Assembly: GCF_028728065.1 (NCBI RefSeq)
Contig: NZ_CP117812.1
Location: 1,984,001 to 2,048,000, forward strand
Length of the DNA stretch: 64,000 nt
Direction: 5' to 3'
From: Lentisphaera profundi
Lineage (GTDB): Bacteria; Verrucomicrobiota; Lentisphaeria; Lentisphaerales; Lentisphaeraceae
Below the pieces are notes generated by a model. That model did not search any database. It had not been told where the DNA came from and saw only the letters and a program-made list of their open reading frames with translations. Below, in pieces: positions 19,190-27,459 of the stretch. Within the stretch, counting starts at the first letter, position 1, and each line of letters opens with the position of its first letter. The translations under genes were made by a program, and so were the position numbers.

Positions 19190-20056
19190 ATGCTCTTAAC
19201 TGACCCACAATTCATTAAACGCCTCGAAATGCTCGCGCTTTTGGCTCGTAAAGTTCTCAATGGAGAACTCAAAGCCGATCGCAAAAGTAATAAAAAGGGC
19301 AGTGGTACAACTTTTGCCGATTATCAAGAGTACACACAAGGCGATGACTTGCGTAATATTGATTGGAATATTGCCGCGCGCTTAGAGCAACTCGTGATTA
19401 AATTATTTGAAGTTGAAGAAGACGTACAAATTAACATTCTTCTTGACCTCAGTCACTCGATGGCTTCGAAACAACTTTACGCCAAGCAGCTTGCTGCGGC
19501 ACTCTCCTACATAACCCTCAGCAATACCGATCGTCTCACAGTCTACGGCATTGCCGATTCACTGCAAACCATCCTCAAGCCAAGCCATGGAAAAAGCAAA
19601 ATCTTCCCGATGTTGAATAGCCTTGAAAATTCGACTTTATTCGGCCAGGATACAAAGTTTTTGACTTCAATCAAAACTTTACAGGCACAGAAAAAACGTC
19701 CCGCGGTATGTGTTGTCATTTCAGATTTCTTAGTGGAAGAAGGTTATAAAAAAGCTCTCGATTTACTACGTTGGGCAAAAAATGATGTCTTCTGTATTCA
19801 AGTCCTTGACCCCAGCGAAGTCAACTGTGATTTACGAGGTGATTTAGAGCTCGAATGCGTCGAGTCAAAAGCCTTAAAAAAAGTCACTGTGAGTCCTGCT
19901 GAAGCGGCAAAATATAATCAACTCATGGCCCAATGGAATGAAACGCTCAAGCACGATTGTGCCAAAGCAGGCATCGGCCTTATTCAAACGACTACGGAAA
20001 CTTCTTTTGAAACTGTCATTCAAAGTATCTTACGTCGTGGAGGCCTTGTCGCATGA
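19190..20056 (+). CDS. DUF58-family protein
   Basis: 288 residues from the ATG at 19190, 5 nt after the MoxR stop. An in-frame ATG at 19124 lies inside the MoxR gene and is unlikely. The DUF58 signature GDDLRNIDWNIAAR is present, followed by a VWA-like strand with an apparently intact metal site (D-L-S-H-S). DUF58 proteins are constant partners of MoxR ATPases and are thought to be VWA-type adaptors. The stop overlaps the next start (ATGA), indicating coupling. No membrane segment is seen, so the protein is probably cytosolic. Confidence 0.94.
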   Translation: MLLTDPQFIKRLEMLALLARKVLNGELKADRKSNKKGSGTTFADYQEYTQGDDLRNIDWNIAARLEQLVIKLFEVEEDVQINILLDLSHSMASKQLYAKQLAAALSYITLSNTDRLTVYGIADSLQTILKPSHGKSKIFPMLNSLENSTLFGQDTKFLTSIKTLQAQKKRPAVCVVISDFLVEEGYKKALDLLRWAKNDVFCIQVLDPSEVNCDLRGDLELECVESKALKKVTVSPAEAAKYNQLMAQWNETLKHDCAKAGIGLIQTTTETSFETVIQSILRRGGLVA

Positions 20057-21804
20057 CCTTTGCGAATCCCGCAGCTCTCTGGGCATTTTTATCTATCTTT
20101 CCGCTTATTGCTCTCTATTTTTTCAAAGTACGTCCACAAAAGAAATCGACTTCGGCGCTTTTTTTATGGAATCAAATTTTTGAAGAAAAAAAACAAAATG
20201 GTTTATTCAAGAATCTGCGTGACCTCATCAGTCTTTTGATTCTGCTCTTGGCCTTTGCCGCGATCATTTTAGCCATGGCAAAACCCACTATCAATTGGGA
20301 TGACCAAACACAAAACCTCGTCATCATTATTGATAATAGTGCCAGTATGGCAAATCTTGAAGAAGGTAAGTCACGCTTAGATCTCGCTAAAGCACGTGCC
20401 GAAAATATCGTCAAGAGTCTTTCCAGCTCACAGACGGCACTCATCACCTCAATCTCCGACTCTTTACAAATCAATGTGGACTCCACTAGCAATCGCCGCA
20501 GTTTATTAAAGGGGATCGATGGCATTGCTCAAAGTCAGGCTCCCTTAAAATCTCAAGAACTCAGTGCCATTACAAAAAATAAAGGCATCATTCCAAATTC
20601 GCGTTTTATCTTTATTTCAGACAGCTGCTTTCAGGGCTACCAAGAAACAGCTGAGCTTGAGCTCTTGAAAATTGGCTCTAAAACTTCGAATATTGGTATT
20701 ACGGCTTTCGATATCAGGCCCATCCCTGGAAAACAAAATCAATTAGGCATCTTTTTTCAAGTCTTTAGTAGCTATGAACAAAGACAAGAGCTGGAACTTC
20801 ACCTTGCTCAAGGTGAAGCCGACCAAATCGTGAAAATCATCCCTATCACTATCGAACCAGGACTTAATGCCGCTAAGGTTCTCTACCTCAAAGATTCGCG
20901 TTATGGCGCTTGGTTTCTCAAACTTCTTGTTAGTGATTCCCTAGCATCAGATAATATTGCCTACGCTCAAGTCGATCCACCTTCACCGGTGCGCATTCAA
21001 TTAGACCTCGATAAAAATGAAGCCTTTTTCCAACGTTGCGTTGACTCATTCCATAGTGCCGGACAAGTTATGAAAGCCGTTAATCAATCCCCCGAGATTA
21101 TCATTTCTTCCAATGGCAAGAATACCGGCGTCAATAAAATAATTTTTGCGCCCAAGGGTAAGTCCCCCTTTTGGGAAGGAGACGCCAGTCCACTAGAATC
21201 GGCCACACCAAGAGTGCTTTTAGCTGATCACCCCGCCATCAAATTTTGTCCTTTAGATACGCTAGATTTTGAAGGTGCCCAGAAAATCTCCGCTCCCGAA
21301 AATTCAATTATTCTTGTTGAAAGTACCGACCACACTCCCTTGCTCTATAAAACTACGGTCGATAATACCACCGCCTTTGTCATCAACATGGATCCTGCCA
21401 AAGCACAGCTCTACTTCAATATCTATTTCCCCGTTATGATTTATTCACTCTCCTATGATTTGATTGGCCGTGATACGCTTAAAAAATCTAATTACTTAAC
21501 GGGAGAAATCCTAAATATTTCTAGTCCGCAAAAGCTCATCGGTCCCAAAGGTCCCAAAGATACAATCAATAACCTCGCCAAACTCAATGAGGCCGGCTTC
21601 TACTCCATCACTTCAGATAAGAAAGAAGAACAAATTGCCGTCTCTTTAAACAACAAATTTGAATCACGTATTTTTAATACACTGAGTCAATCAACGGTGA
21701 AAGCCATTGATTCCAGCTTCCCCATAAGTGACGCCCTCATGATTCTCGCACTCGTACTCATTTGCAGTGAAGCTATGCTCTACCACAGAAGGAAGCTCGG
21801 ATAA
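20053..21804 (+). CDS. BatA-like membrane VWA protein
   Basis: 583 residues. The N-terminus has two membrane segments (about 8-26 and 60-80) in the form of the aerotolerance-regulator N-terminal domain, then a VWA domain with an intact metal site (IIIDNSASM). A C-terminal membrane segment (ALMILALVLICSEAMLY) ends the protein, so the bulk sits outside the cytoplasm between anchors. It overlaps DUF58 by 4 nt and the next gene by one base (TAATG). It belongs to the Bat/MoxR-associated VWA group. The substrate is unknown. Confidence 0.9.
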   Translation: MTFANPAALWAFLSIFPLIALYFFKVRPQKKSTSALFLWNQIFEEKKQNGLFKNLRDLISLLILLLAFAAIILAMAKPTINWDDQTQNLVIIIDNSASMANLEEGKSRLDLAKARAENIVKSLSSSQTALITSISDSLQINVDSTSNRRSLLKGIDGIAQSQAPLKSQELSAITKNKGIIPNSRFIFISDSCFQGYQETAELELLKIGSKTSNIGITAFDIRPIPGKQNQLGIFFQVFSSYEQRQELELHLAQGEADQIVKIIPITIEPGLNAAKVLYLKDSRYGAWFLKLLVSDSLASDNIAYAQVDPPSPVRIQLDLDKNEAFFQRCVDSFHSAGQVMKAVNQSPEIIISSNGKNTGVNKIIFAPKGKSPFWEGDASPLESATPRVLLADHPAIKFCPLDTLDFEGAQKISAPENSIILVESTDHTPLLYKTTVDNTTAFVINMDPAKAQLYFNIYFPVMIYSLSYDLIGRDTLKKSNYLTGEILNISSPQKLIGPKGPKDTINNLAKLNEAGFYSITSDKKEEQIAVSLNNKFESRIFNTLSQSTVKAIDSSFPISDALMILALVLICSEAMLYHRRKLG

Positions 21805-24311
21805 TGACTCTCACCACTTACACTCCCCTGCTCTGGCTAGCACTCTTAATTCCTTTAGCCTATTTTATTTATACTAGCTTAGTGACCCGCCCGCTTAAAA
21901 AACGCTTCGCGGCTAATAGCTTTCGGATCTTAGCCATCATTTCTGTGATCTTAGCCCTCTGTCACCCTTATTTTTCGAGTTCTTCAAAAGATCTCCACGT
22001 GGTTTACTTAGTAGATGTCTCACAATCAATTGATTTAGAGGATGCCAAAAAAGCTCTTGCTTCCATCGAAAAGAATATCGCAGTCCTAAAAGCCAATGAT
22101 TCTTATTCACTCTACATGTTTGCCAATGGCGTCAAAAAAATAAGTCCTAGTAATTTGAGCAAGACACTCAATGACTGGAGCACTAAATTTGCTGATGATG
22201 AATTCAGAAGTCAATCCTCTATTGGTTCAGCACTCGAAGTCGTCAAAATGGTCTATCCCGCCAATAAAATCAAAAAACTCTTGCTCTTTTCAGATGGTGT
22301 CTCCACCGGCGATAAAGTGCTCTCATCTATTGCGAGTCTGAAAGATGAACAAATCGAGATTAGCTTTTCCGACTTACAAAAAATCCAACGCCCCGAAATT
22401 TCAGTCGTTTCACTTAAGACCAGTACACCCATTTCCTATCGTGGTGAAGTGGTGAGAATGAGCGCTACCGTGCTGAGTAATTATAGCACCAAAGCACAAG
22501 TGAAATTCATTTCTCAGGGTGTGATTGTTCATACTGTCGATATTGCGCTTGAGAAAGATAAAGAAAAGCAAATCAATTTTCAGGTCACAAGTAACGAAAC
22601 CACGAGTGGCATTTGGGAAGCCGAAATCGCCGCACCCAAGGATTACTTCCCGATTAATAATATCGCTCGTTGCTCACTCATCATGCAAGGAGAAGCCAAA
22701 GTTCTCGCACTGCATAAGACTCCAAGTAAATTACGGGAACTCAAAAAAGCTCTTGCTAAGCAAGGTGTTTCCATGGATGTTCGCGGTAAATACGGTCTCC
22801 CTGCCTCTCTTCAAGATCTCAATGAATTCGACGCCATCATGTTTGCCAATATCGAAGCCACAAGTTTAAGTTCTCGTCAAATGGATAACGTCCGTAAATA
22901 CGTCACTGAATTTGGTGGTGGCTTAATTATGACCGGTTCAGAAAATAGTTTTGGCCTCGGCGGATATTACAAAACTCCCATTGAGGAAGTTTTACCCGTC
23001 ACTTCTCGTTATGAAAAAGAAAAAGAGCAACCCTCTTTAGCTTTAATGCTCATCATCGATAAATCCGGCAGCATGGGCGGCGCTCCTATTGCTTTAGCCC
23101 GTGAAGCCTCAAAAGCTGCGGTGGAACTGCTCTCTTCCCGCGATCAAGTTGCGGTCATCGCATTTGATGGCAATGCCAAACTCGTTTCAGATTTAACTTC
23201 CGCCGCCAATAAAGGCGACGTCCTCTCACAAATTGACGGCATTGGCGCTGGTGGCGGCACTAACCTTTATCCCGCAATGGCCATGGGCAGAGATATGCTC
23301 GGCCTTGCCAGTTCCAAAATCAAACACATGATTGTCTTAAGTGATGGCCAAAGCCAAGGTGGCGATTTCGAGGGTGTCACTTCTGAACTCTCCGAAATGG
23401 GCGTCACGGTCTCCACGGTCTCATTAGGTCAGGGGGCCGCAGTAGATTTAATGGCGGCCATTGCTCAAATTGGCAATGGTCGTGCTTACGTCACCAATAA
23501 TGCCGAAGAAATGCCACGCATCTTCACCAAAGAAACCATGGAAGCTTCTCGCTCCGCCATCAAAGAAGAGCCCTTTATACCCATAAAAATCAATGACTCG
23601 GATTACCTGCAGGGTATCAATATCGACGAAACTCCGCTTTTGCTTGGTTATGTCATGACCAAGCTAAAAGCGAGTGCGCAAATCCAGCTGCTTACCGAAA
23701 ACGGTGATCCCTTGCTCGCCTCAGGTCGCTATGGCTTAGGCCAATCAGTTGCCTTCACTTCGGATACCACTGAGCTCTGGGCAGGTGAATGGCTTGAATG
23801 GAATAACTTTGGTAAATTTTGGGCGCAAGTAATTCGCTCCATTGTTCGCAACAAATCAGCTCAGGGCTTCACGAGTGAACTCCTGGCTAGTGACAAAGAA
23901 ATGAACTTACAAATTTATCGTAGTAATGAAAATGGCACTCCCGAAAATCACATCTCATGGGAAGCCACCCTCATGGATAACAATGGCAAAGTTCAGCCCC
24001 TTACGATTCAACAAACTGGCTTCGGTACTTACCAAAGTTATTTTGCTAAACCCAAAGATGAAAACTACACCATTCGCCTCCATGATCAGACTAATAATCG
24101 CATCAAAACCCTCAGTCAAATATCCGCCTACCCAAAAGAATATTTACTCGCCTCCAATAAAGCGGATATCTTTGATAAACTCACACCCCTTAATGATCAA
24201 TCATTCACAGAAAAACGCGAAGCCATCCAAACTCAAGAAAGTGCTCTTAATATCTTTGCCCTCTTCGCTTTAATCAGTATCATTTTAAGCACCCTATTCC
24301 GTCGAATTTAA
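21804..24311 (+). CDS. Membrane protein with two VWA-like domains and a GATase1-like domain
   Basis: 835 residues. Two N-terminal membrane segments are followed by a first VWA-like domain (VVYLVDVSQSI). Then comes a beta-rich part, a class I glutamine amidotransferase-like fold (around YVTEFGGGLIMTGSENSFG, with no catalytic Cys visible there), a second VWA domain with an intact metal site (LIIDKSGSMGGAP), and a last membrane segment near the C-terminus. This arrangement is known from VWA membrane proteins of planctomycetes and related bacteria. It is the last gene of the operon. Inference: an integrin-like envelope component loaded or remodelled by the MoxR ATPase. Confidence 0.92.
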   Translation: MTLTTYTPLLWLALLIPLAYFIYTSLVTRPLKKRFAANSFRILAIISVILALCHPYFSSSSKDLHVVYLVDVSQSIDLEDAKKALASIEKNIAVLKANDSYSLYMFANGVKKISPSNLSKTLNDWSTKFADDEFRSQSSIGSALEVVKMVYPANKIKKLLLFSDGVSTGDKVLSSIASLKDEQIEISFSDLQKIQRPEISVVSLKTSTPISYRGEVVRMSATVLSNYSTKAQVKFISQGVIVHTVDIALEKDKEKQINFQVTSNETTSGIWEAEIAAPKDYFPINNIARCSLIMQGEAKVLALHKTPSKLRELKKALAKQGVSMDVRGKYGLPASLQDLNEFDAIMFANIEATSLSSRQMDNVRKYVTEFGGGLIMTGSENSFGLGGYYKTPIEEVLPVTSRYEKEKEQPSLALMLIIDKSGSMGGAPIALAREASKAAVELLSSRDQVAVIAFDGNAKLVSDLTSAANKGDVLSQIDGIGAGGGTNLYPAMAMGRDMLGLASSKIKHMIVLSDGQSQGGDFEGVTSELSEMGVTVSTVSLGQGAAVDLMAAIAQIGNGRAYVTNNAEEMPRIFTKETMEASRSAIKEEPFIPIKINDSDYLQGINIDETPLLLGYVMTKLKASAQIQLLTENGDPLLASGRYGLGQSVAFTSDTTELWAGEWLEWNNFGKFWAQVIRSIVRNKSAQGFTSELLASDKEMNLQIYRSNENGTPENHISWEATLMDNNGKVQPLTIQQTGFGTYQSYFAKPKDENYTIRLHDQTNNRIKTLSQISAYPKEYLLASNKADIFDKLTPLNDQSFTEKREAIQTQESALNIFALFALISIILSTLFRRI

Positions 24312-24763
24312 GTCTCTGTTAAAGTTAGTATTGCCTGGTCCAGGACTGGCAGGGTTTTTAGGAACATTTTTGCGCAGCTCGTCTGCCAGACGTAGAATCC
24401 TAATGGAACGGGACTTAAGAACATGCCTTTTCATAATCATGAGAAATTGTGTTATTTCATCTTATTCTAGGGCGAATTCCCTTCAAATAATATTGTAAAG
24501 AAAAGCTCATCATATTACTTTAAAGATCATCAAGATATGGAACTGGAGGTCAATTATCATATATAAATCACTGCGTTTTTTTTTCTCAGATAAGTTTTCA
24601 CGCGGATCATGTTTTACCCAATAACATCATTAGTTCAGTACTCATCAACAAGGTCAGAAAACACATTTCTTCACTAAGTTTAAGTACGGACCCTAAAACA
24701 CAGCAGTTCACATGAGCTCGCTACCAATTATAATTGTTAGGCTAACTTAAAATAATAAATCCA
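24312..24763. other. Intergenic region at the left edge of the accessory island
   Basis: No gene is seen. The left part holds a REP-like element (see the repeat entry). The rest is AT-rich, with a T9 run near 24580 and a small inverted repeat GTTAG-G-CTAAC (24736-24746) just before the HEPN-like gene, which could be an operator. Composition changes visibly here, from the MoxR operon to AT-richer DNA. Confidence 0.5.
24334..24403 (-). repeat. REP-like intergenic element, copy 2
   Basis: Contains CCTGG-T-CCAGG (24334-24344), CGTCT-GCC-AGACG (24380-24392), and the pair TTAGGA/TCCTAA (24358-24363 and 24398-24403) enclosing the second hairpin. CTGGCAG (24346-24352) can also pair with CTGCCAG (24383-24389). 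On the minus strand the order hairpin, ACGAG, variable part, CCTGCC matches the element at 6150-6216. It could also act as a terminator for the VWA operon, but there is no clean T-run on the plus strand. Confidence 0.4.
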
Positions 24764-25561
24764 ATGCATATAAAGCCTCATAACATAAAGACCATGATAA
24801 TTTTCGTAAATGGAGTGTCAATTGACAATTCTTTCACCTTTTTCAATGGCTTCACAATATCTAAATTGAATGATTTACCCGATAAGGCTATCTCAAATGA
24901 GGTTCAGAATATTATTAGAAATAATGATTCTTATGTTTTATATAAATCAGTTGAAAAAGAAAATTACACGGCTGAATTATTTGAACAAGGAGTTTTTACT
25001 TCCGAAATAATCTCTTTAAACCTTAGAGGCACTATTGGTGTAGAAATTTTAGCGGCGTCTGATTATTGTACATGGAGTGTTCCTAACATTTTAAACTATG
25101 GTATAAGACAAAGGTTAGAAGTAACTGATTTGACAAACATAAATGAAAACATAAAGGAGTTTACGAAGAGAACTCCTGAGGAAAAAGTTTGTATTGAGGT
25201 TGCACTTATGTATTTAAACAAATCTAAGATTTGTATAAAAAGGGTGAACGGTAACTATGAACATGCTATATTTTTCAGGGTCGCTTTAGAAAACTGTTTT
25301 AATGCTCCCAAAGAAAAGAAAGAAGCAGTAATTGCCCAGAGGGCTACAGTTCTTTTAAACCAATTTGAATCTAGTAAAGTAAAACAAAAATTTAAACGGA
25401 TTTACGCTCAAACTTCTGTGGCTGTACACTCCGGAAAAGTCCCTAAAGCCCCAAGAAATAATAGTAAAGAAAGAAAAGTCAAAATTGGCGACTACTACAT
25501 GTACGATATACTAGTAATGTCTATTTCAAAAATTATAAATAATGGATTCCCAAATTGGTAA
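24764..25561 (+). CDS. Putative HEPN-like protein
   Basis: 265 residues, visibly richer in A+T than its neighbours. No signal peptide or membrane segment. The C-terminal third contains RIYAQTSVAVHSG (R212 to H222), followed by a helical end, which resembles the R-Y-x-R-x-x-x-x-H-G region of ApeA-like HEPN domains. HEPN proteins are often RNases in defence or toxin systems. The spacing between the Arg and His is longer than the classical R-x4-6-H, so catalytic activity is uncertain. The start is unclear: ATG 24764 and ATG 24794 both lack a good ribosome binding site. It stands alone, followed by a terminator-like hairpin (25781-25797) and repeats. The nature of the gene is inferred. Confidence 0.55.
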   Translation: MHIKPHNIKTMIIFVNGVSIDNSFTFFNGFTISKLNDLPDKAISNEVQNIIRNNDSYVLYKSVEKENYTAELFEQGVFTSEIISLNLRGTIGVEILAASDYCTWSVPNILNYGIRQRLEVTDLTNINENIKEFTKRTPEEKVCIEVALMYLNKSKICIKRVNGNYEHAIFFRVALENCFNAPKEKKEAVIAQRATVLLNQFESSKVKQKFKRIYAQTSVAVHSGKVPKAPRNNSKERKVKIGDYYMYDILVMSISKIINNGFPNW

Positions 25562-25596
25562 ATAAATAATTTGAAAATAACCTAAATATCTATACT

Positions 25597-25672
25597 TTAC
25601 CTACGGACCTGTCGTCTAATTTGAAAAGACACTGTGAATGCAGAGATCTCGGTTTGATTCCGAGTAGGTAAA
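25597..25672 (+). pseudogene. Degenerate tRNA (Gln/Glu-like remnant)
   Basis: The 3' half has a proper T-arm (CTCGG-TTTGATT-CCGAG, 25648-25664) followed by TAGGTAA. The 5' part has TCGTCTAA followed by GACAC (25612-25632), as in bacterial tRNA-Gln and tRNA-Glu D-arms. The arm between D and T is 16 nt instead of about 22 and offers no 5-bp anticodon stem or clear anticodon. TTTACCTA (25596-25603) pairs perfectly with TAGGTAAA (25665-25672), but sits about 8 nt too far from the D-arm for a normal tRNA. The result is a tRNA-like but broken molecule, perhaps left by integration of a mobile element. No 3' CCA is encoded. Confidence 0.4.
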
Positions 25673-25700
25673 GAGTATTAATTCAATAAAAAATAGAGTA

Positions 25701-25761
25701 AAAAATAGAGGACAGGCCTTCTTGGATAATAAAATAAAAAATAGAGGACAGGCCTTCTTGG
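25701..25761 (+). repeat. Two tandem copies of the AGAGGACAGGCCTTCT repeat (35-bp period)
   Basis: AAAAATAGAGGACAGGCC followed by TTCTTGGA occurs at 25701-25726 and again at 25736-25761. This is the start of the repeat family that separates the island genes; all copies in the window point the same way. The copies here end in TTCTTGGA, unlike the TTCTACGAGAG form found further right. Confidence 0.85.
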
Positions 25762-25775
25762 AGAGTTGATTTGAA

Positions 25776-25857
25776 CGCGCCTCAAACCTAGGCTCTTTTT
25801 TCATTTTAAGAGGTTCAAAATAAATGCTAAAATCCACTTTTTCTTTTAGCTGCTAGA
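25776..25857 (+). repeat. Long repeat unit with terminator-like hairpin, copy A1
   Basis: Starts with GCCT-CAAACCT-AGGC followed by CTCTTTTTTC, a hairpin plus T-run that could terminate the HEPN-like gene. It continues through TGCTAAAATCCACTTTTTC to TGCTAGACAG. It matches unit A2 (25968-26052) with scattered substitutions. In A2 the hairpin bases differ but part of the pairing is kept, which suggests that the RNA structure matters. Confidence 0.75.
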
Positions 25858-25872
25858 CAGAAAATAGAGGAC

Positions 25873-25962
25873 CAGAAAATAGAGGACAGGCCTTCTACGA
25901 GAGCTGGTTTAAAATGGCAGAAAATAGAGGACAGGCCTTCTACGAGAGCTGGTTTAAAATGG
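25873..25962 (+). repeat. Perfect tandem duplication of a 45-bp unit
   Basis: 25873-25917 and 25918-25962 are identical, each running from CAGAAAATAGAGGACAGG to GGTTTAAAATGG. A truncated third start (AGAAAATAGAGGAC) lies just upstream at 25859-25872. A perfect tandem indicates a recent duplication and gives a likely site of copy-number variation between strains. Confidence 0.9.
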
Positions 25963-25967
25963 TTTAA

Positions 25968-26110
25968 ATAGCCTCAAACCTTGGCGATTTTTTCGTTTTA
26001 AGAGTGTCAAAGTGAATGCTAAAATCCACTTTTTCGTTTAGTTGCTAGAGAGCTAAGAAAACTAATCAAATTACTAGTCGATTGAGTACTAATGCGCCTA
26101 AAATAAAAAC
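25968..26110 (+). repeat. Long repeat unit, copy A2, with extended right part
   Basis: Begins like A1 (AGCC-TCAAACCTT-GGC plus T-run) and continues through TGAATGCTAAAATCCAC, GTTGCTAGAGAGCTAAG and CTAATCAAATTACTAGTCG to about 26110. The right part from CGTTTAGTTGCTAGA onward recurs at 28570-28645 after the GH18 gene. It ends about 85 nt before the stop of the leftward transposase gene. Confidence 0.8.
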
Positions 26111-26194
26111 GAAGAACTCAAGACGGTTGTAAATCAGTGCTGCCACACAGGCGGATATATTGAAGGTTGTCTACTAAAAGTTGATGAGATGCAT

Positions 26195-27163
26195 TCAGCC
26201 AACGGAGGCTCTCCGTCGTCGAGGCTTGAGAGAATAAATATCATTCCATTCAGCCTCAGTGTAAGGCTCATGAATTCTCTTCCATTTCATCTTGCCTGAG
26301 AACTTAGCCAACTTCTCCCGAACAAACGCTTCCGAACCAATGACCAGGCATTTGGTGAAGAACCTGCATTTGTGAATAAAAAGATCATCCCACTGGAGAG
26401 CCTCCGGAAGCGAACTAGATTCTGTTAGCAGATATTCCTTTACAGTTTTTGAATCGGCATTCTTATAACACCGTAAGCCGAGCATATAAGCCCTCAAAAC
26501 CTCTCTAAAATGCTTTTGCTTATCTCTAGTGACATGAGCTTCAATTCCACGACAAAACACATCAAAGAACTCGTGATCTAATTTTCCAACATCTCCTCCT
26601 GCCAAACGATCTGAATATCCACAGAAATGAAAGTCTTTTGGATCTAAAACAATTCCAGCTCGTACTGGATTCAAAGATATATAAGCCATGACCCGAAGTA
26701 AAGAATCCGATTGAGCTGAAACCTCAATCATTTCCGAATCAAATCGTTGTCCAAACAAGCGCCCCCAAGAGCTGTGCTCTTTGTTGAACCATTGAACGAA
26801 TCTCTGTTCAAAGTTTCCAATAATAAATGAAATATCGTGGATCTTTTCCCTGAAATCATTTCTTTGTATTGAGCTAATAAAATTAATCTCATCATTCTGT
26901 TTATGAAGACGATAACGCTCTAACAATTCTACCTTACTCATTTCAGCAGTAGCTGGAATTTTAATCAATAAATGAAAATGATTATCCATAAAGACATAAT
27001 CAATTACTTGATAACTGAATCTTGCGCATCCCGCAAAAAGTAATTCTTTAAGCTTCAGTTTTTCCTGATCTTTGATTAACATGCGACCACCAGCAACACG
27101 ATTAGTTACTAAATAATAAACTGCTTGATCCGAACAAGATTCCTTAACGCGATTGTGAGCCAT
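26195..27163 (-). CDS. REP-associated tyrosine transposase (RAYT, Y1/TnpA_REP family)
   Basis: 322 residues. The HUH metal motif is H62-F-H64 (DNHFHLLI), and the catalytic tyrosine is Y161 in MAYISLNPVRAGI, both diagnostic of Y1 (IS200/TnpA_REP-type) transposases. AAGGAG precedes the ATG. The protein has a C-terminal extension of about 150 residues, as many RAYTs do. RAYTs are single-copy domesticated relatives of IS200 transposases linked to REP repeats. Here the gene lies inside a cluster of short repeats (25.7-26.1 and 27.2-27.4 kb), so these repeats are candidate substrates, though they lack a classical long palindrome. No terminal inverted repeats are seen, as expected for this family. 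Confidence 0.93.
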   Translation of the reverse strand: MAHNRVKESCSDQAVYYLVTNRVAGGRMLIKDQEKLKLKELLFAGCARFSYQVIDYVFMDNHFHLLIKIPATAEMSKVELLERYRLHKQNDEINFISSIQRNDFREKIHDISFIIGNFEQRFVQWFNKEHSSWGRLFGQRFDSEMIEVSAQSDSLLRVMAYISLNPVRAGIVLDPKDFHFCGYSDRLAGGDVGKLDHEFFDVFCRGIEAHVTRDKQKHFREVLRAYMLGLRCYKNADSKTVKEYLLTESSSLPEALQWDDLFIHKCRFFTKCLVIGSEAFVREKLAKFSGKMKWKRIHEPYTEAEWNDIYSLKPRRRRASVG

Positions 27164-27229
27164 AACTATCTCCTTACCACAGTACAGAGACTATAAAACA
27201 CAATAGAGACAAAAGCAAAAAACATAAAA

Positions 27230-27386
27230 TCCAAAGGACAGACTTTCTGCGAGAGATAAATAAAGGGACCATTAATGGACAAACCTTCTAACCAGGGCTG
27301 ATTTGAAAGAGTCTCTAGCTAGGCTCTTTTTTCGTTTTAAAAGGGTTAAAAAATAAATAAAAATAGAGAACAGGCCTTCTTGGAAC
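27230..27386 (+). repeat. Degenerate repeat cluster between transposase and GH18 gene
   Basis: Holds three versions of the family: AAAGGACAGACTTTCTGCG (about 27234-27252), ATGGACAAACCTTCT with CTGATTTGAAAGAGTC (about 27277-27314), and AAAAATAGAGAACAGGCC (about 27360-27377). The middle one ends in the hairpin AGAGTC-TCTAGCTA-GGCTCT followed by T's (27309-27333). The substitutions suggest older copies than those at 25.9 kb. Confidence 0.75.
27309..27333 (+). terminator. Terminator-like hairpin in repeat
   Basis: AGAGTC (27309-27314) pairs with GGCTCT (27323-27328, one G-U pair) around an 8-nt loop and runs into six T's. No plus-strand gene ends just before it, so it probably insulates the GH18 gene from upstream transcription or is simply part of the repeat. 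Confidence 0.5.
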
Positions 27387-27459
27387 GTTTATTTCGCTCT
27401 CAAGTGCAGTATGCTTTTTCAGTTCATCACACAAAATCTTAAAAGGGGCAAATAAGAAT

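Noticed and set aside
25616-25837. Minus-strand open frame of 73 codons
   Set aside because: It is a translation of the repeat (KKACPLFF twice) and has no ribosome binding site or coding character.
25681-26110. CRISPR array
   Set aside because: Units are tandem or dispersed with irregular spacing, lack unique equal-length spacers, and no cas gene is present.
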